A DNA stretch of 64,000 nucleotides from UBA8389 sp942493385 (lineage in GTDB: Bacteria; Bacteroidota; Bacteroidia; Bacteroidales; UBA1402): NCBI GenBank assembly GCA_942493385.1, contig OW818699.1, positions 1,302,001 through 1,366,000 on the forward strand, given 5' to 3'. Every line of letters begins with the position of its first letter. Positions within the stretch are counted from its first letter, which is position 1. Of the stretch, positions 51,384 through 59,449 are shown piece by piece. A program made the position numbers and the translations under genes. Under the pieces are notes generated by a model that was given only the letters and a program-made list of their open reading frames with translations, did no database searches and was not told the DNA's origin.

Positions 51384-53654
51384 TTACCCGTTCATCTGCT
51401 CCTTGCGCCGCACCAACTGCACATTCGTGATTTGTGAAATTTTGGCACAGAGGTTGTTGACGTCTTCTACATCGTGAACATACAGTTCGATGAGACCCTT
51501 GAAGATACCGTCTTTGGTTTCGAACAAGAGTTTGGTCATGTTTACCGCCAATTCGTCGGAAACGATTTTGGTGATTTGGCTGACGATGCCCACGCCGTCG
51601 ATGCCCCGCAATTCGAGTTCGATGGGGAAGGATAGGGCCTTTTGAGTTGCCCATTCAGCCGAAAGTATGCGGGTGCCGTAGCTGGATTTGATTTTCATGG
51701 CTACTGGACATTGCCGCTTATGCACAGAAACGCTGCCGTTGTCCTCCACAAAGCCAAGTACGTCGTCCCCAGGGATGGGATGACAGCAATCAGCTAGTTT
51801 GTATTGTTGGTTAAAGGACTCCTCGGTCAATTTATGGGTCGCCTTGTAATCAATTTTCTCGGAGGTTTCACCCAGCATTTCAGGCTTCGGCTTGTTGCTG
51901 ATGCCCAACGTCAGTTTCCAGTATTTCAGGAGCTTGTTGTTGTCTTGGCTCTTTTTGAACAGCACCTTAAGGTCATCCGTCAGTTCGATCTTGCCTGAAC
52001 CCAGTTTCATCAGCAGGTCATCCCGGTTTTCCACATCGAAATGCTGCATCAACATGTCCGTAGAACTTTGGTCATAGCCAAAGCGAATTCGGGCGAAAAA
52101 GGCAGTCAGCAAATCGTCTCCCTTTTTGATAAGGTCCTTGTTGTCTTTGCGAAACTTGGCCTTGATGCGGGTTTTGGCACTTCCAGTCGTCACCCAATCC
52201 AGCCATTCGAATTTGGGAGTCTGGCTTTTGGACGTCAGAATTTCTACCTGGTCGCCGCTTTTCAGGACATGGCTCATTGCCACCAATTTGTGATTCACTT
52301 TGGCACCGATGCAGTGGAACCCGATTTGAGAGTGCAGTGTAAAGGCAAAGTCCAACGCTGTAGAACCCGTCGGCATGGTCTTGATTTCTCCTTTCGGAGT
52401 GAAAACGAAAATCTCCGACGAAAAGAGGTTCATCTTGATGGTGTCGAGGAAGTCGATGGCGTTGGGTTCCGGGTTTTCAAGTATTTCCTTGATGGTGTAA
52501 ATCCACTTGTTAAGTTCGTTTTCTTCCTCAATTTCACCGGATTTGTATTTCCAGTGAGCCGCAAAGCCGCGTTCGGCTATTTCGTCCATGCGGTCGCTAC
52601 GGATCTGGACTTCAATCCATTCGCCGTCAGGGCCCATTACGGTGACGTGCAAGGCCTGGTAGCCATTGGCTTTTGGGCTGCTCACCCAGTCGCGGATGCG
52701 GTCGGGGTGATGCTTGTAAATGTCGGTCAAGGCCGAATAGATGGCAAAGCAGCGTTTTTTCTCGATGGAAAACAACGTCGGGTCGGTTCTCGGCACATCC
52801 GTGGTGAAAATGATGCGGACAGCCAGAATGTCGTAGATTTCCTCAAAGGAAACCCCTTTGGTCTGCATCTTGTTCCAAATGGAATAAATGGATTTGGTAC
52901 GAGCTTTCAGCCGGTATTCAATGCCCATTTCATCCAGTTTCTCGCGAACAGGCGCTGTGAATTTCTCATACAATTCGTTACGGGCTACCGCGGTGCTTTC
53001 AATTTTGCTTAAAAGTTCAGAGTAGGTGTCTGGATGTTCGTATTTAAAACTCAGGTTTTCGAGTTCCGTTTTGATGCGGTTGAGACCCAGGCGGTTGGCC
53101 AGCGGGGCATAGAGGTACATCGTTTCCCCGGAAATCTTGTATTGCTTGCTGGGAAGCATTACACCAAGGGTGCGCATGTTGTGCAGGCGGTCGGCCATCT
53201 TGATGAGCACCACCCGGATGTCTTCGGCCATGGTCAGCAGCAACTTACGAAAGTTTTCCGCTTGTGCAGAGGCTTGTTCACCGAAAATACCGCCTGAAAT
53301 CTTGGTCAGACCGTCCACGATGCCAGAAATCTTCGGTCCAAAGCTCTTTTCGATGTCCTCCACCGTGTATTCCGTATCTTCCACTACGTCGTGCAGCAGA
53401 GCAGAGCAAATGGAGGTGGAACCTAGTCCGATTTCCGAACAACAGATTTTTGCCACCGCCAGCGGGTGCATGATGTAGGGTTCGCCCGAACGCCTGCGGA
53501 TACCGCCATGGGCATGGTTGGCAAAATTGAAGGCTGTAGTGATCAGATCGACCTTCTTACGATGGTTGGATTTGAGATACTCCTGAAGCAGTTCCTGAAA
53601 CTTCGCGTTGATCTCGTCTTTTTCAGCCTGTGTAAATGTCGAAATGTCTCCCAT
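51384..53654 (-). CDS. rel: Bifunctional (p)ppGpp synthetase/hydrolase (RelA/SpoT family)
   Basis: A 756-residue RSH protein. The hydrolase HD domain (about 45-200) holds SALLHDVVEDTEYTVEDI, and the synthetase domain has the DLxAxR-like YDILAVRIIF and GYQALHVTVMGPDGEWIEVQIR (about 345-366). Then come the TGS domain (VFTPKGEIKTMPTGSTALDFAF), a helical region and a C-terminal ACT domain (IELELRGIDGVGIVSQITKIV). It makes and breaks the stringent-response alarmone. The complete HD pocket supports both activities. It lies 12 bases downstream of the lytic transglycosylase gene on the same strand. Confidence 0.95.
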   Translation of the reverse strand: MGDISTFTQAEKDEINAKFQELLQEYLKSNHRKKVDLITTAFNFANHAHGGIRRRSGEPYIMHPLAVAKICCSEIGLGSTSICSALLHDVVEDTEYTVEDIEKSFGPKISGIVDGLTKISGGIFGEQASAQAENFRKLLLTMAEDIRVVLIKMADRLHNMRTLGVMLPSKQYKISGETMYLYAPLANRLGLNRIKTELENLSFKYEHPDTYSELLSKIESTAVARNELYEKFTAPVREKLDEMGIEYRLKARTKSIYSIWNKMQTKGVSFEEIYDILAVRIIFTTDVPRTDPTLFSIEKKRCFAIYSALTDIYKHHPDRIRDWVSSPKANGYQALHVTVMGPDGEWIEVQIRSDRMDEIAERGFAAHWKYKSGEIEEENELNKWIYTIKEILENPEPNAIDFLDTIKMNLFSSEIFVFTPKGEIKTMPTGSTALDFAFTLHSQIGFHCIGAKVNHKLVAMSHVLKSGDQVEILTSKSQTPKFEWLDWVTTGSAKTRIKAKFRKDNKDLIKKGDDLLTAFFARIRFGYDQSSTDMLMQHFDVENRDDLLMKLGSGKIELTDDLKVLFKKSQDNNKLLKYWKLTLGISNKPKPEMLGETSEKIDYKATHKLTEESFNQQYKLADCCHPIPGDDVLGFVEDNGSVSVHKRQCPVAMKIKSSYGTRILSAEWATQKALSFPIELELRGIDGVGIVSQITKIVSDELAVNMTKLLFETKDGIFKGLIELYVHDVEDVNNLCAKISQITNVQLVRRKEQMNG

Positions 53655-53666
53655 CGTCGTCTTTTA

Positions 53667-54935
53667 TCAATAGATTTTTAGGCGCATGCCGGGATTTATT
53701 AGGGAACTTCGAAGTCCGTTCCTTCGTTTAATGGCCGAAGTCGTGGTATGGTATTTTGTTGCGATTTCAGATAACGTATCGCCCTTACGTACTCGATGAA
53801 TCTTGAATTTCGCCTTTACTGCCGGTGCTATCTCCTGACCGGAAGGTTCCACCGTAAGCAAGGGATTCAGCAGGTCACCCGATCGGAAGTTTGGGATGCT
53901 GTCTTGAAAGTCAATGAACGCCAGCGTGTAATTGGCAGGCAAACAGACGCTTTGCGGTTTTTCGGGAGTTCCAGGAATGATTTCGCGGCGGTATTGTGGG
54001 TTGAGTTTCATCAGGTCTTGCTTGGAAACTCCGATCACACCCGAAATCTGATCAAAATGAATCTTGTTGCTCAGCATCAGCGTGTCCGTATGCAGCGGAT
54101 ACTCCGTTCGAACTGGGCAAATGCGGTGTTCTTTGTAATAAGTCATCACGTAATTGGCTGCGATGAACAGCGGAACATAACCACGGGTTTCTCTAGGAAG
54201 GTAATAATAGATGTCCCAATAATCTTTTTTTCCACCTGCGCGGCGTATGGCTTTGTTGACATTGCCAGGGCCGCAATTATAGGCCGCAATGGCCAGATGC
54301 CAATCACCGAAAATGTTGTAGAGGTCTCTCAGGTAGCGCACGGCCGCTTCGGTCGATTTCTGCGGATCGCGGCGTTCGTCCACCAAGCTATTGATTTCCA
54401 GACCATAACTTTTTCCAGTGCCGAACATGAACTGCCAAAGTCCGGTTGCTCCGACTCTGGAAACAGCATTGGGGTTCATGGCGGATTCCACAACGGAAAG
54501 GTATTTCAACTCGTTGGGCATCCGGTATTTCTCAAGCAACTGTTCGAACAAGGGGAAATAATAATCACCGATGCCCAGCATCACTGCCACCTGTTTGCGG
54601 CGGGTTTCCTCGTATTTGTCGATGAACTGGCGAATGATCCTGTTGTAAGGCATCTTGATGACGGTCGGCATGTCTGCCAAGCGCCTCATCATCACGGTAT
54701 CCGAAACGTATGGATTGAGCGAGTCGAATTTGCAATCCCGGTCGATGGGAATGAATGTTTTCATGTGCCAGTCTTGCAACAGGCTGTCCATATTGGTGTC
54801 AAAGCTCTCAGGGAGTGCTATTTCCCGGTCATCGCCGGATCCGCTCAGGTAGTCTTCTACCCGAGGGATGCTATCGTTCGCCTGCACAAACAGACAAACA
54901 AATAGTCCGATGATAAGGAAAAGTACATTCTTCAT
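53667..54935 (-). CDS. Membrane-bound lytic murein transglycosylase, SLT plus LysM (MltD-like)
   Basis: A 422-residue protein with signal peptide (MKNVLFLIIGLFVCLFVQA), an SLT lysozyme-like domain (about 115-270) with catalytic Glu in YLSVVESAMNPNAVS, GATGLWQFMFGTGKSYGL and IAAYNCGPGNVNKAI, and one C-terminal LysM (HRVRKGDTLSEIATKYHTTT, about 378-421). It cleaves the glycan strands of peptidoglycan to 1,6-anhydro products. No lipobox is present, unlike E. coli MltD. Part of the block rel-transglycosylase-DUF5683-parB-parA. Confidence 0.92.
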   Translation of the reverse strand: MKNVLFLIIGLFVCLFVQANDSIPRVEDYLSGSGDDREIALPESFDTNMDSLLQDWHMKTFIPIDRDCKFDSLNPYVSDTVMMRRLADMPTVIKMPYNRIIRQFIDKYEETRRKQVAVMLGIGDYYFPLFEQLLEKYRMPNELKYLSVVESAMNPNAVSRVGATGLWQFMFGTGKSYGLEINSLVDERRDPQKSTEAAVRYLRDLYNIFGDWHLAIAAYNCGPGNVNKAIRRAGGKKDYWDIYYYLPRETRGYVPLFIAANYVMTYYKEHRICPVRTEYPLHTDTLMLSNKIHFDQISGVIGVSKQDLMKLNPQYRREIIPGTPEKPQSVCLPANYTLAFIDFQDSIPNFRSGDLLNPLLTVEPSGQEIAPAVKAKFKIHRVRKGDTLSEIATKYHTTTSAIKRRNGLRSSLINPGMRLKIY

Positions 54936-54953
54936 AGATCGTTAATTCTTTTA

Positions 54954-55655
54954 TTAAAATTGAAAAGCCAGACTGAGTTCCACCGCTTTGGCTCCACCAT
55001 AGTTGTTTATTCGTGGTGCCGACGGAATCACGGACAGGTCCGAGCTAATGTCAAAATCATACAACTGTGCGTCCACAAAGGCGTCCAGTATGCAAATCAA
55101 GTAAACGCCGACGGCACCGATGTAACTCAGATCCCTGGATCGGCGGAAAGACTGTTGCCTGTTCTTCAGCACATTCACCAACTGTGACTCCGGGTAATTC
55201 GAGTTTGGCGGCAGTAATTTCAAATAACTCTTCGTACTAGGGTCGTCATCCATGATGTCCCTGTAACCGTTGGTGTACGCGTTGTAATATTTACCGTTCC
55301 AGTTGATGGCGTACGCCACTCCGATCACTCCAGCAGCAACAAAGGGAAGTTTCCAGTAACGCCGATTGTAAAGCTGGCCCAAACCTGGGCAAAGCATGGA
55401 AAACCAAATTGCCTTCTTCGGGTCTGGTTTGTAAATAGAATCCGGCTTAAGCACTATCTGCAAGCTGTCTTTCTTAATTGACAGGTCCTTTATCTGAACG
55501 CTTTCAGTATAGGTGATGCCTGGAGGCAAGGTCTTCTGAATAAGGACCGAATCAGTTTCGGCTGCCATCAATCCGTTGTTATCGCCTCCGGTGTACAGGA
55601 GCGCGAAAAAAAGGAGCAGGCTCAAAAGACCATATGTTCGCGTCAACTGTTTCAA
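54954..55655 (-). CDS. DUF5683 domain membrane protein
   Basis: A 233-residue protein of the DUF5683 family, found in Bacteroidota between parB and a transglycosylase gene. It has an N-terminal signal or membrane segment (YGLLSLLLFFALLYTGG), then the family core AIWFSMLCPGLGQLYNRRYWKLPFVAAGVIGVAYAINWN (about 85-123) with one hydrophobic helix, a YTNGYRDIMDDD stretch and a second hydrophobic segment YIGAVGVYLICILDAFVDA near 175-195. Function is not known; the neighbours suggest envelope or chromosome-segregation housekeeping. It is 4 bases from the parB stop. Confidence 0.85.
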   Translation of the reverse strand: MKQLTRTYGLLSLLLFFALLYTGGDNNGLMAAETDSVLIQKTLPPGITYTESVQIKDLSIKKDSLQIVLKPDSIYKPDPKKAIWFSMLCPGLGQLYNRRYWKLPFVAAGVIGVAYAINWNGKYYNAYTNGYRDIMDDDPSTKSYLKLLPPNSNYPESQLVNVLKNRQQSFRRSRDLSYIGAVGVYLICILDAFVDAQLYDFDISSDLSVIPSAPRINNYGGAKAVELSLAFQF

Positions 55656-55659
55656 AATC

Positions 55660-56544
55660 CTATTGCAGCATTTTGTCGAACGATTCCAACAAAGCTTCCA
55701 ATTGCATTTCCGATTTGAACGGAATCATGATGGAGCCTTTACCGCCTTCGCCAATCTTGAAACGAACCTTGGTTTTGAGTTTCTCTGAAAGAATTTTTTG
55801 CAGGGCAAGGTATTCTTCCGGAGTCTTACTCGCATGTTTCGGTGCGACAGCGTGCGGTTCGGGAATCTCTCCTTCCGCAATGGAACGAACCAGTTCCTCT
55901 ACCTTGCGGACCGAGTAGCCATGCAACACGGCTTCTTCATAGATGGCCAGTTGAACGGTTGGATCGTCGATTCCAGCCAGCGCTCTGGCATGTCCCATGT
56001 CGATCTTCCGAAATTGAAGGCCAATCTGAACTTCGGCCGGTAATTTGAGCAGACGGATGTAATTGGCTATCGTCGCCCGTTTCTTGCCTATGCGTTCGCT
56101 CAGCTTTTCCTGGGTCAGTTTGTATATTTCCTGCAATTTCTGGAAGGCCAGTGCTATTTCAATGGCATTCAAGTCTTCGCGTTGTATGTTTTCGATGAGG
56201 GCCATTTCCATGACCGCATCGTCTTCTGCCGTCTTGATGTAGGCCGGAATCTGTGTCAGACCAACCATCTTGGCTGCCCGGAAACGGCGTTCCCCGGCAA
56301 TGATCTGGTAAGTGCCGTCTGCCATAAGACGCAATGAAATGGGCTGAATGACACCGATGGTCCGAATGGATACGGCGAGTTCCTGCAAGGCTTCCGCATC
56401 GAACTCCCGACGTGGTTGGTCGGGGTTTGGGAAAATCCTGGACATTTCAACTTCATTGATGGAGGAGGAACCTTCGGTCCGGATTTCATCCGAACTGATC
56501 AGGGCGTCCAAACCTCTTCCCAAAGCATTTTTCTTGACAACCAT
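55660..56544 (-). CDS. parB: ParB/Spo0J chromosome-partitioning protein
   Basis: A 294-residue ParB. The N-terminal GRGLDALIS tag (residues 9-17) that activates ParA ATPase in this family is seen, then the CTP-binding core with PNPDQPRREFDAEALQELA, AGERRFRAAKM (about 82-92) and IENIQREDLNAIEIA (about 117-131), the HTH (LTQEKLSERIGKKRATIANYIRLL, about 141-164) and a C-terminal dimerisation domain. It binds parS sites and loads SMC. It follows parA by 53 bases. Confidence 0.94.
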   Translation of the reverse strand: MVVKKNALGRGLDALISSDEIRTEGSSSINEVEMSRIFPNPDQPRREFDAEALQELAVSIRTIGVIQPISLRLMADGTYQIIAGERRFRAAKMVGLTQIPAYIKTAEDDAVMEMALIENIQREDLNAIEIALAFQKLQEIYKLTQEKLSERIGKKRATIANYIRLLKLPAEVQIGLQFRKIDMGHARALAGIDDPTVQLAIYEEAVLHGYSVRKVEELVRSIAEGEIPEPHAVAPKHASKTPEEYLALQKILSEKLKTKVRFKIGEGGKGSIMIPFKSEMQLEALLESFDKMLQ

Positions 56545-56597
56545 GGTGCTTCGTTCGTTTTATGGCGACAATAGGGTTAGCCGCACAAGATAGTAAA

Positions 56598-57365
56598 TTA
56601 TTTTTTATTCCGTTGCAGGATCTCGAGTGCGAGCTGCATATAGTCTACAGAGCCTTTGGAATCGGCATCGTAGAGCAGAACCGGCGTTCCGTAACTGGGT
56701 GCTTCACTCAGTTTTACGTTGCGCTGGATCATGGTGTTGAAAACCAGTTTGTCGAAATGCCGCTTCACCTCCTCGCTGACTTGCCTGGCCAAACGCAGAC
56801 GGGAATCGTACATGGTGAGCAAGAAACCTTCGATTTCCAGCTTCGGATTGAGTTTTGTTTTGATTATCTTGATGGTATTCAGCAATTTGCTGATGCCTTC
56901 CAATGCAAAATACTCGCATTGCACCGGGATGATGACAGCGTCGGCTGCAGTCAGGCAATTTACGGTGATGAGCCCCAGAGAGGGTGAACAGTCAATCAGA
57001 ATGTAATCGTATTGGTCCTTGAAGGGCGTCAAGATTTTACGAAGGATGTTTTCGCGTTCGGGAATGCTGATCATTTCCAGTTCGGCACCGACTAGGTCGA
57101 TGTGGGAGGGTATGATGTGCAAACCTTCGAGCTCGGTTTTCAGAATAGCTGTTTTTGGGTCGATGTTGTTGATGAGGCATTCGTAAATGGTCGCTTCCAG
57201 CGCTTTGACATCAATGCCAAAGCCGGACGAAGCATTTGCCTGAGGGTCTGCGTCGACTACCAGGACTTTTTTTTCATGAACAGCAAGTGAGGCCGCCAGA
57301 TTGATAGTCGTTGTCGTTTTACCGACACCACCCTTTTGATTGGCCAAAGCAATAATTTTTCCCAT
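56598..57365 (-). CDS. parA: ParA/Soj ATPase
   Basis: A 255-residue deviant Walker-type ATPase: KGGVGKTTTTINLAASLA (residues 10-27), VLVVDADPQANASS, YDYILIDCSPSLG (about 120-132) and AADAVIIPVQCEYFALEGI. It forms the gradient on nucleoid DNA that separates ParB-bound origins. No N-terminal HTH is present, so it is a chromosomal type Ib-like ParA. A TATCTTTG box lies upstream at 57405-57412. Confidence 0.95.
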   Translation of the reverse strand: MGKIIALANQKGGVGKTTTTINLAASLAVHEKKVLVVDADPQANASSGFGIDVKALEATIYECLINNIDPKTAILKTELEGLHIIPSHIDLVGAELEMISIPERENILRKILTPFKDQYDYILIDCSPSLGLITVNCLTAADAVIIPVQCEYFALEGISKLLNTIKIIKTKLNPKLEIEGFLLTMYDSRLRLARQVSEEVKRHFDKLVFNTMIQRNVKLSEAPSYGTPVLLYDADSKGSVDYMQLALEILQRNKK

Positions 57366-57404
57366 AAACAGTCAATTCTCCTTGTAATTTGAAAATCAGA
57401 TGCA

Positions 57405-57412
57405 CAAAGATA
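57405..57412 (-). promoter_or_regulatory. -7 box of parAB promoter
   Basis: TATCTTTG on the minus strand, 40 bases before the parA ATG, matches TAnnTTTG; no clear -33 TTTG. Confidence 0.5.
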
Positions 57413-57499
57413 GGGAAATTTTTCGTTCAGGAGGCAGGCAAAAGGGGCAGGTTATCAACAGTTCTTCTTATAGATTGTTAATAAGGTTGGAAACCCGTC

Positions 57500-57529
57500 T
57501 TTGGCATCTACGATTATTTTGTACATTTG
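57500..57529 (+). promoter_or_regulatory. Promoter of the surE-lpxB-glycosyltransferase operon
   Basis: TTTG (57500-57503) and TACATTTG (57522-57529) are 18 bases apart, close to the Bacteroidota consensus, and 19 bases before the surE ATG at 57549. The TTG at 57501 that could start a longer frame is part of this promoter, which favours the shorter start. Confidence 0.72.
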
Positions 57530-57548
57530 TAAGGCAAGACTACACACT

Positions 57549-58316
57549 ATGAAAAATCGCCCCCAGATACTCCTTTCCAACGATGATGGTTACATGGCAC
57601 CAGGCATCCGGTTCCTTATCGATCTGCTCCGCCCGTTGGGTGATTTGACCGTCGTGGCACCTAAAATCGGTCAATCAGGCATGTCCACCGCCATCACTGT
57701 CAAAACACCGCTCGATTTGGTATTGGTCTCCGAAGAACCAGGCCTTCGCATTTTCCGTAGCAACGGCACACCTGTGGATTGTGTGAAGCTGGCGCTCAAC
57801 ATCCTTTTCCCGGATAAGCATCCAGACGCCTTGTTTTCAGGGGTTAATCACGGTACGAATTCCTCTGTGGCCATCCATTACTCCGGTACGATGGGTGCTG
57901 TTTTGGAAGGTTGCATGAACAGTATTCCTTCGGTCGGTTTTTCGTTGGACGATCATCGGGTAGAAGCCGATTTTGAACCTGCACGTCCCTTTTTGTACAA
58001 AATTGCGGTACAACTTCTCAAGAATGGCTTGCCCAAGGGCACTTGTCTGAATGTGAACATTCCATTGATTCCTGAAGTCAAAGGCATTCGTCTCTGTCGG
58101 CAAGCAGACGGCAAATGGGTGGAAGAATTTGAGATGCGAAAGCACCCCCGAGGCGGCGATTATTACTGGCTCATGGGCAGTTTCCGAAACGATGAGCCGA
58201 AAGCCACGGATACCGACATGCACGCCATGGAACAAGGATACATTTCAGTCGTGCCTTCTCAAATTGACATGACGTCTTACCCGTTGCTTGAAGCGATGAA
58301 ATCCTGGGGTTTATGA
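57549..58316 (+). CDS. surE: 5'/3'-nucleotidase SurE
   Basis: A 255-residue SurE phosphatase that dephosphorylates nucleoside monophosphates. The metal-binding N-terminus ILLSNDDGYMAPGI (Asp9-Asp10 region) is intact, as is VVAPKIGQSGMSTAIT with the Ser ligand (about 36-51), and SGVNHGTNSSVAIHYSGTMGAVLEG (about 97-121) with the Asn ligand. ATG 57549 is chosen because its N-terminus (MKNRPQILLSND) matches the family and the promoter lies just upstream. The stop overlaps lpxB by 4 bases. Confidence 0.94.
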   Translation: MKNRPQILLSNDDGYMAPGIRFLIDLLRPLGDLTVVAPKIGQSGMSTAITVKTPLDLVLVSEEPGLRIFRSNGTPVDCVKLALNILFPDKHPDALFSGVNHGTNSSVAIHYSGTMGAVLEGCMNSIPSVGFSLDDHRVEADFEPARPFLYKIAVQLLKNGLPKGTCLNVNIPLIPEVKGIRLCRQADGKWVEEFEMRKHPRGGDYYWLMGSFRNDEPKATDTDMHAMEQGYISVVPSQIDMTSYPLLEAMKSWGL

Positions 58317-59449
58317 AATACTTTTTGGTAGCCGGTGAAGCTTCCGGAGACCTGCACGGATCCAATCTGATGCGGGAACTCCAGCTGCTCGACCCTAAGG
58401 CCGAGTTCCGCTTTTTCGGCGGAGACCATATGGTTGCCATCGGTGGAACGCTGTTGAAACATTACCGCGAGATGGCCTTCATGGGTGTCATCGCAGTCGT
58501 GCTCAATGCGCGTACCATCCTTAAAAACATGGCGTTGTGCAAAAATGAAATCGTTTCATGGAAACCAGACGTGCTCATTTTGATCGATTACGCCGGTTTT
58601 AACTTAAAAATTGCCGCTTTTGCGAAGAAACGGTTGCCCCAACTTCCAGTTCATTTTTACATTTCCCCCAAAATATGGGCGTGGAAAGAAAATCGCATCA
58701 AATTGTTCAAGAAGTACATCGATCACATGTACGTGATTCTTCCTTTTGAAACGGAGTTTTTCGCCAAGCACGCCTTCAAGGTTTCCTACGTCGGAAACCC
58801 TTCCGTGGACAGTGTGGCGACCTATTTTGAGCAGCCTTTCGACGAAAAGGCCTTTCGCACCGAACATCATTTGGATCAACGTCCAGTATTGGCCTTATTG
58901 CCAGGAAGCCGGAAAGGTGAAATTCATGGCAATCTGCCGCTAATGCTCGAAGTGGCCAGCCGTTATCCAGCTTTTCAATTGGTCATTGCAGGTGCACCTG
59001 GACAATCGCCATCCTACTACGAGCAGTATCTCTTGCACGGTGAGAAACTGATTTTCGGGGAAACCTATTCCTTGCTTCGTATTGCTTATGCCGCCATTGT
59101 CACCTCAGGCACTGCGACGCTGGAAACCGCTTTGATCGGAACACCGCAGGTGGTTTCGTACGCCGTAGGTGGAGGGAGCATCCCCAACTGGATTTTCCGG
59201 CACTTCATGCACGTGCCCTATTTTTCACTGGTCAATCTTATTGCCGGCAAAACGGTGGTGAATGAGCTCATGGGTGCCTTGCTGAACGATGTCAATTTAA
59301 CCACCGCACTGGAACCACTGCTATCCGATTCTCCAGAACGCCAGGCCGTTCTGGAAGGCTATGCCGAAATCCGCTTGGCACTCGGCAAACCCGGAGCTGC
59401 CCGTAAAACCGCAGAACTGATGAACCAAACCTGGACGAACAAACCATGA
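58313..59449 (+). CDS. lpxB: Lipid-A-disaccharide synthase
   Basis: A 378-residue GT19 enzyme that joins UDP-2,3-diacylglucosamine to lipid X in lipid A synthesis. Family features are the N-terminal YFLVAGEASGDLHGSNLMREL, FFGGDHM, MAFMGVIAVV, INYAGFN-like LIDYAGFNLKIA, SPKIWAWKENRIK and LLPGSRKGEIHGNLP (about 199-213), followed by TSGTATLETALIGTPQVVSY. Length is normal. It overlaps surE (ATGA) and the glycosyltransferase gene (ATGA), so the operon is fully coupled. Confidence 0.96.
   Translation: MKYFLVAGEASGDLHGSNLMRELQLLDPKAEFRFFGGDHMVAIGGTLLKHYREMAFMGVIAVVLNARTILKNMALCKNEIVSWKPDVLILIDYAGFNLKIAAFAKKRLPQLPVHFYISPKIWAWKENRIKLFKKYIDHMYVILPFETEFFAKHAFKVSYVGNPSVDSVATYFEQPFDEKAFRTEHHLDQRPVLALLPGSRKGEIHGNLPLMLEVASRYPAFQLVIAGAPGQSPSYYEQYLLHGEKLIFGETYSLLRIAYAAIVTSGTATLETALIGTPQVVSYAVGGGSIPNWIFRHFMHVPYFSLVNLIAGKTVVNELMGALLNDVNLTTALEPLLSDSPERQAVLEGYAEIRLALGKPGAARKTAELMNQTWTNKP

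Noticed and set aside
51373..51654. In-frame N-terminal extension of the GH53 gene
   Set aside because: It runs antisense-free but inside the rel coding region in another frame, has Arg/His-rich nonsense composition, and the lipoprotein signal starts at 51372.
52041..53012. Long open frame antisense to rel (323 residues)
   Set aside because: Fully inside rel on the other strand, with no domain; explained as a shadow of codon bias. The same holds for antisense frames within lytic transglycosylase (53796-54905), cls (27357-28223) and susC.
57452..57485. TTATCAACA and an inverted TTATTAACA resembling DnaA boxes upstream of parA
   Set aside because: Only one near match and one poor match; no cluster, no AT-rich unwinding region and no dnaA/dnaN in view, so no origin is called.
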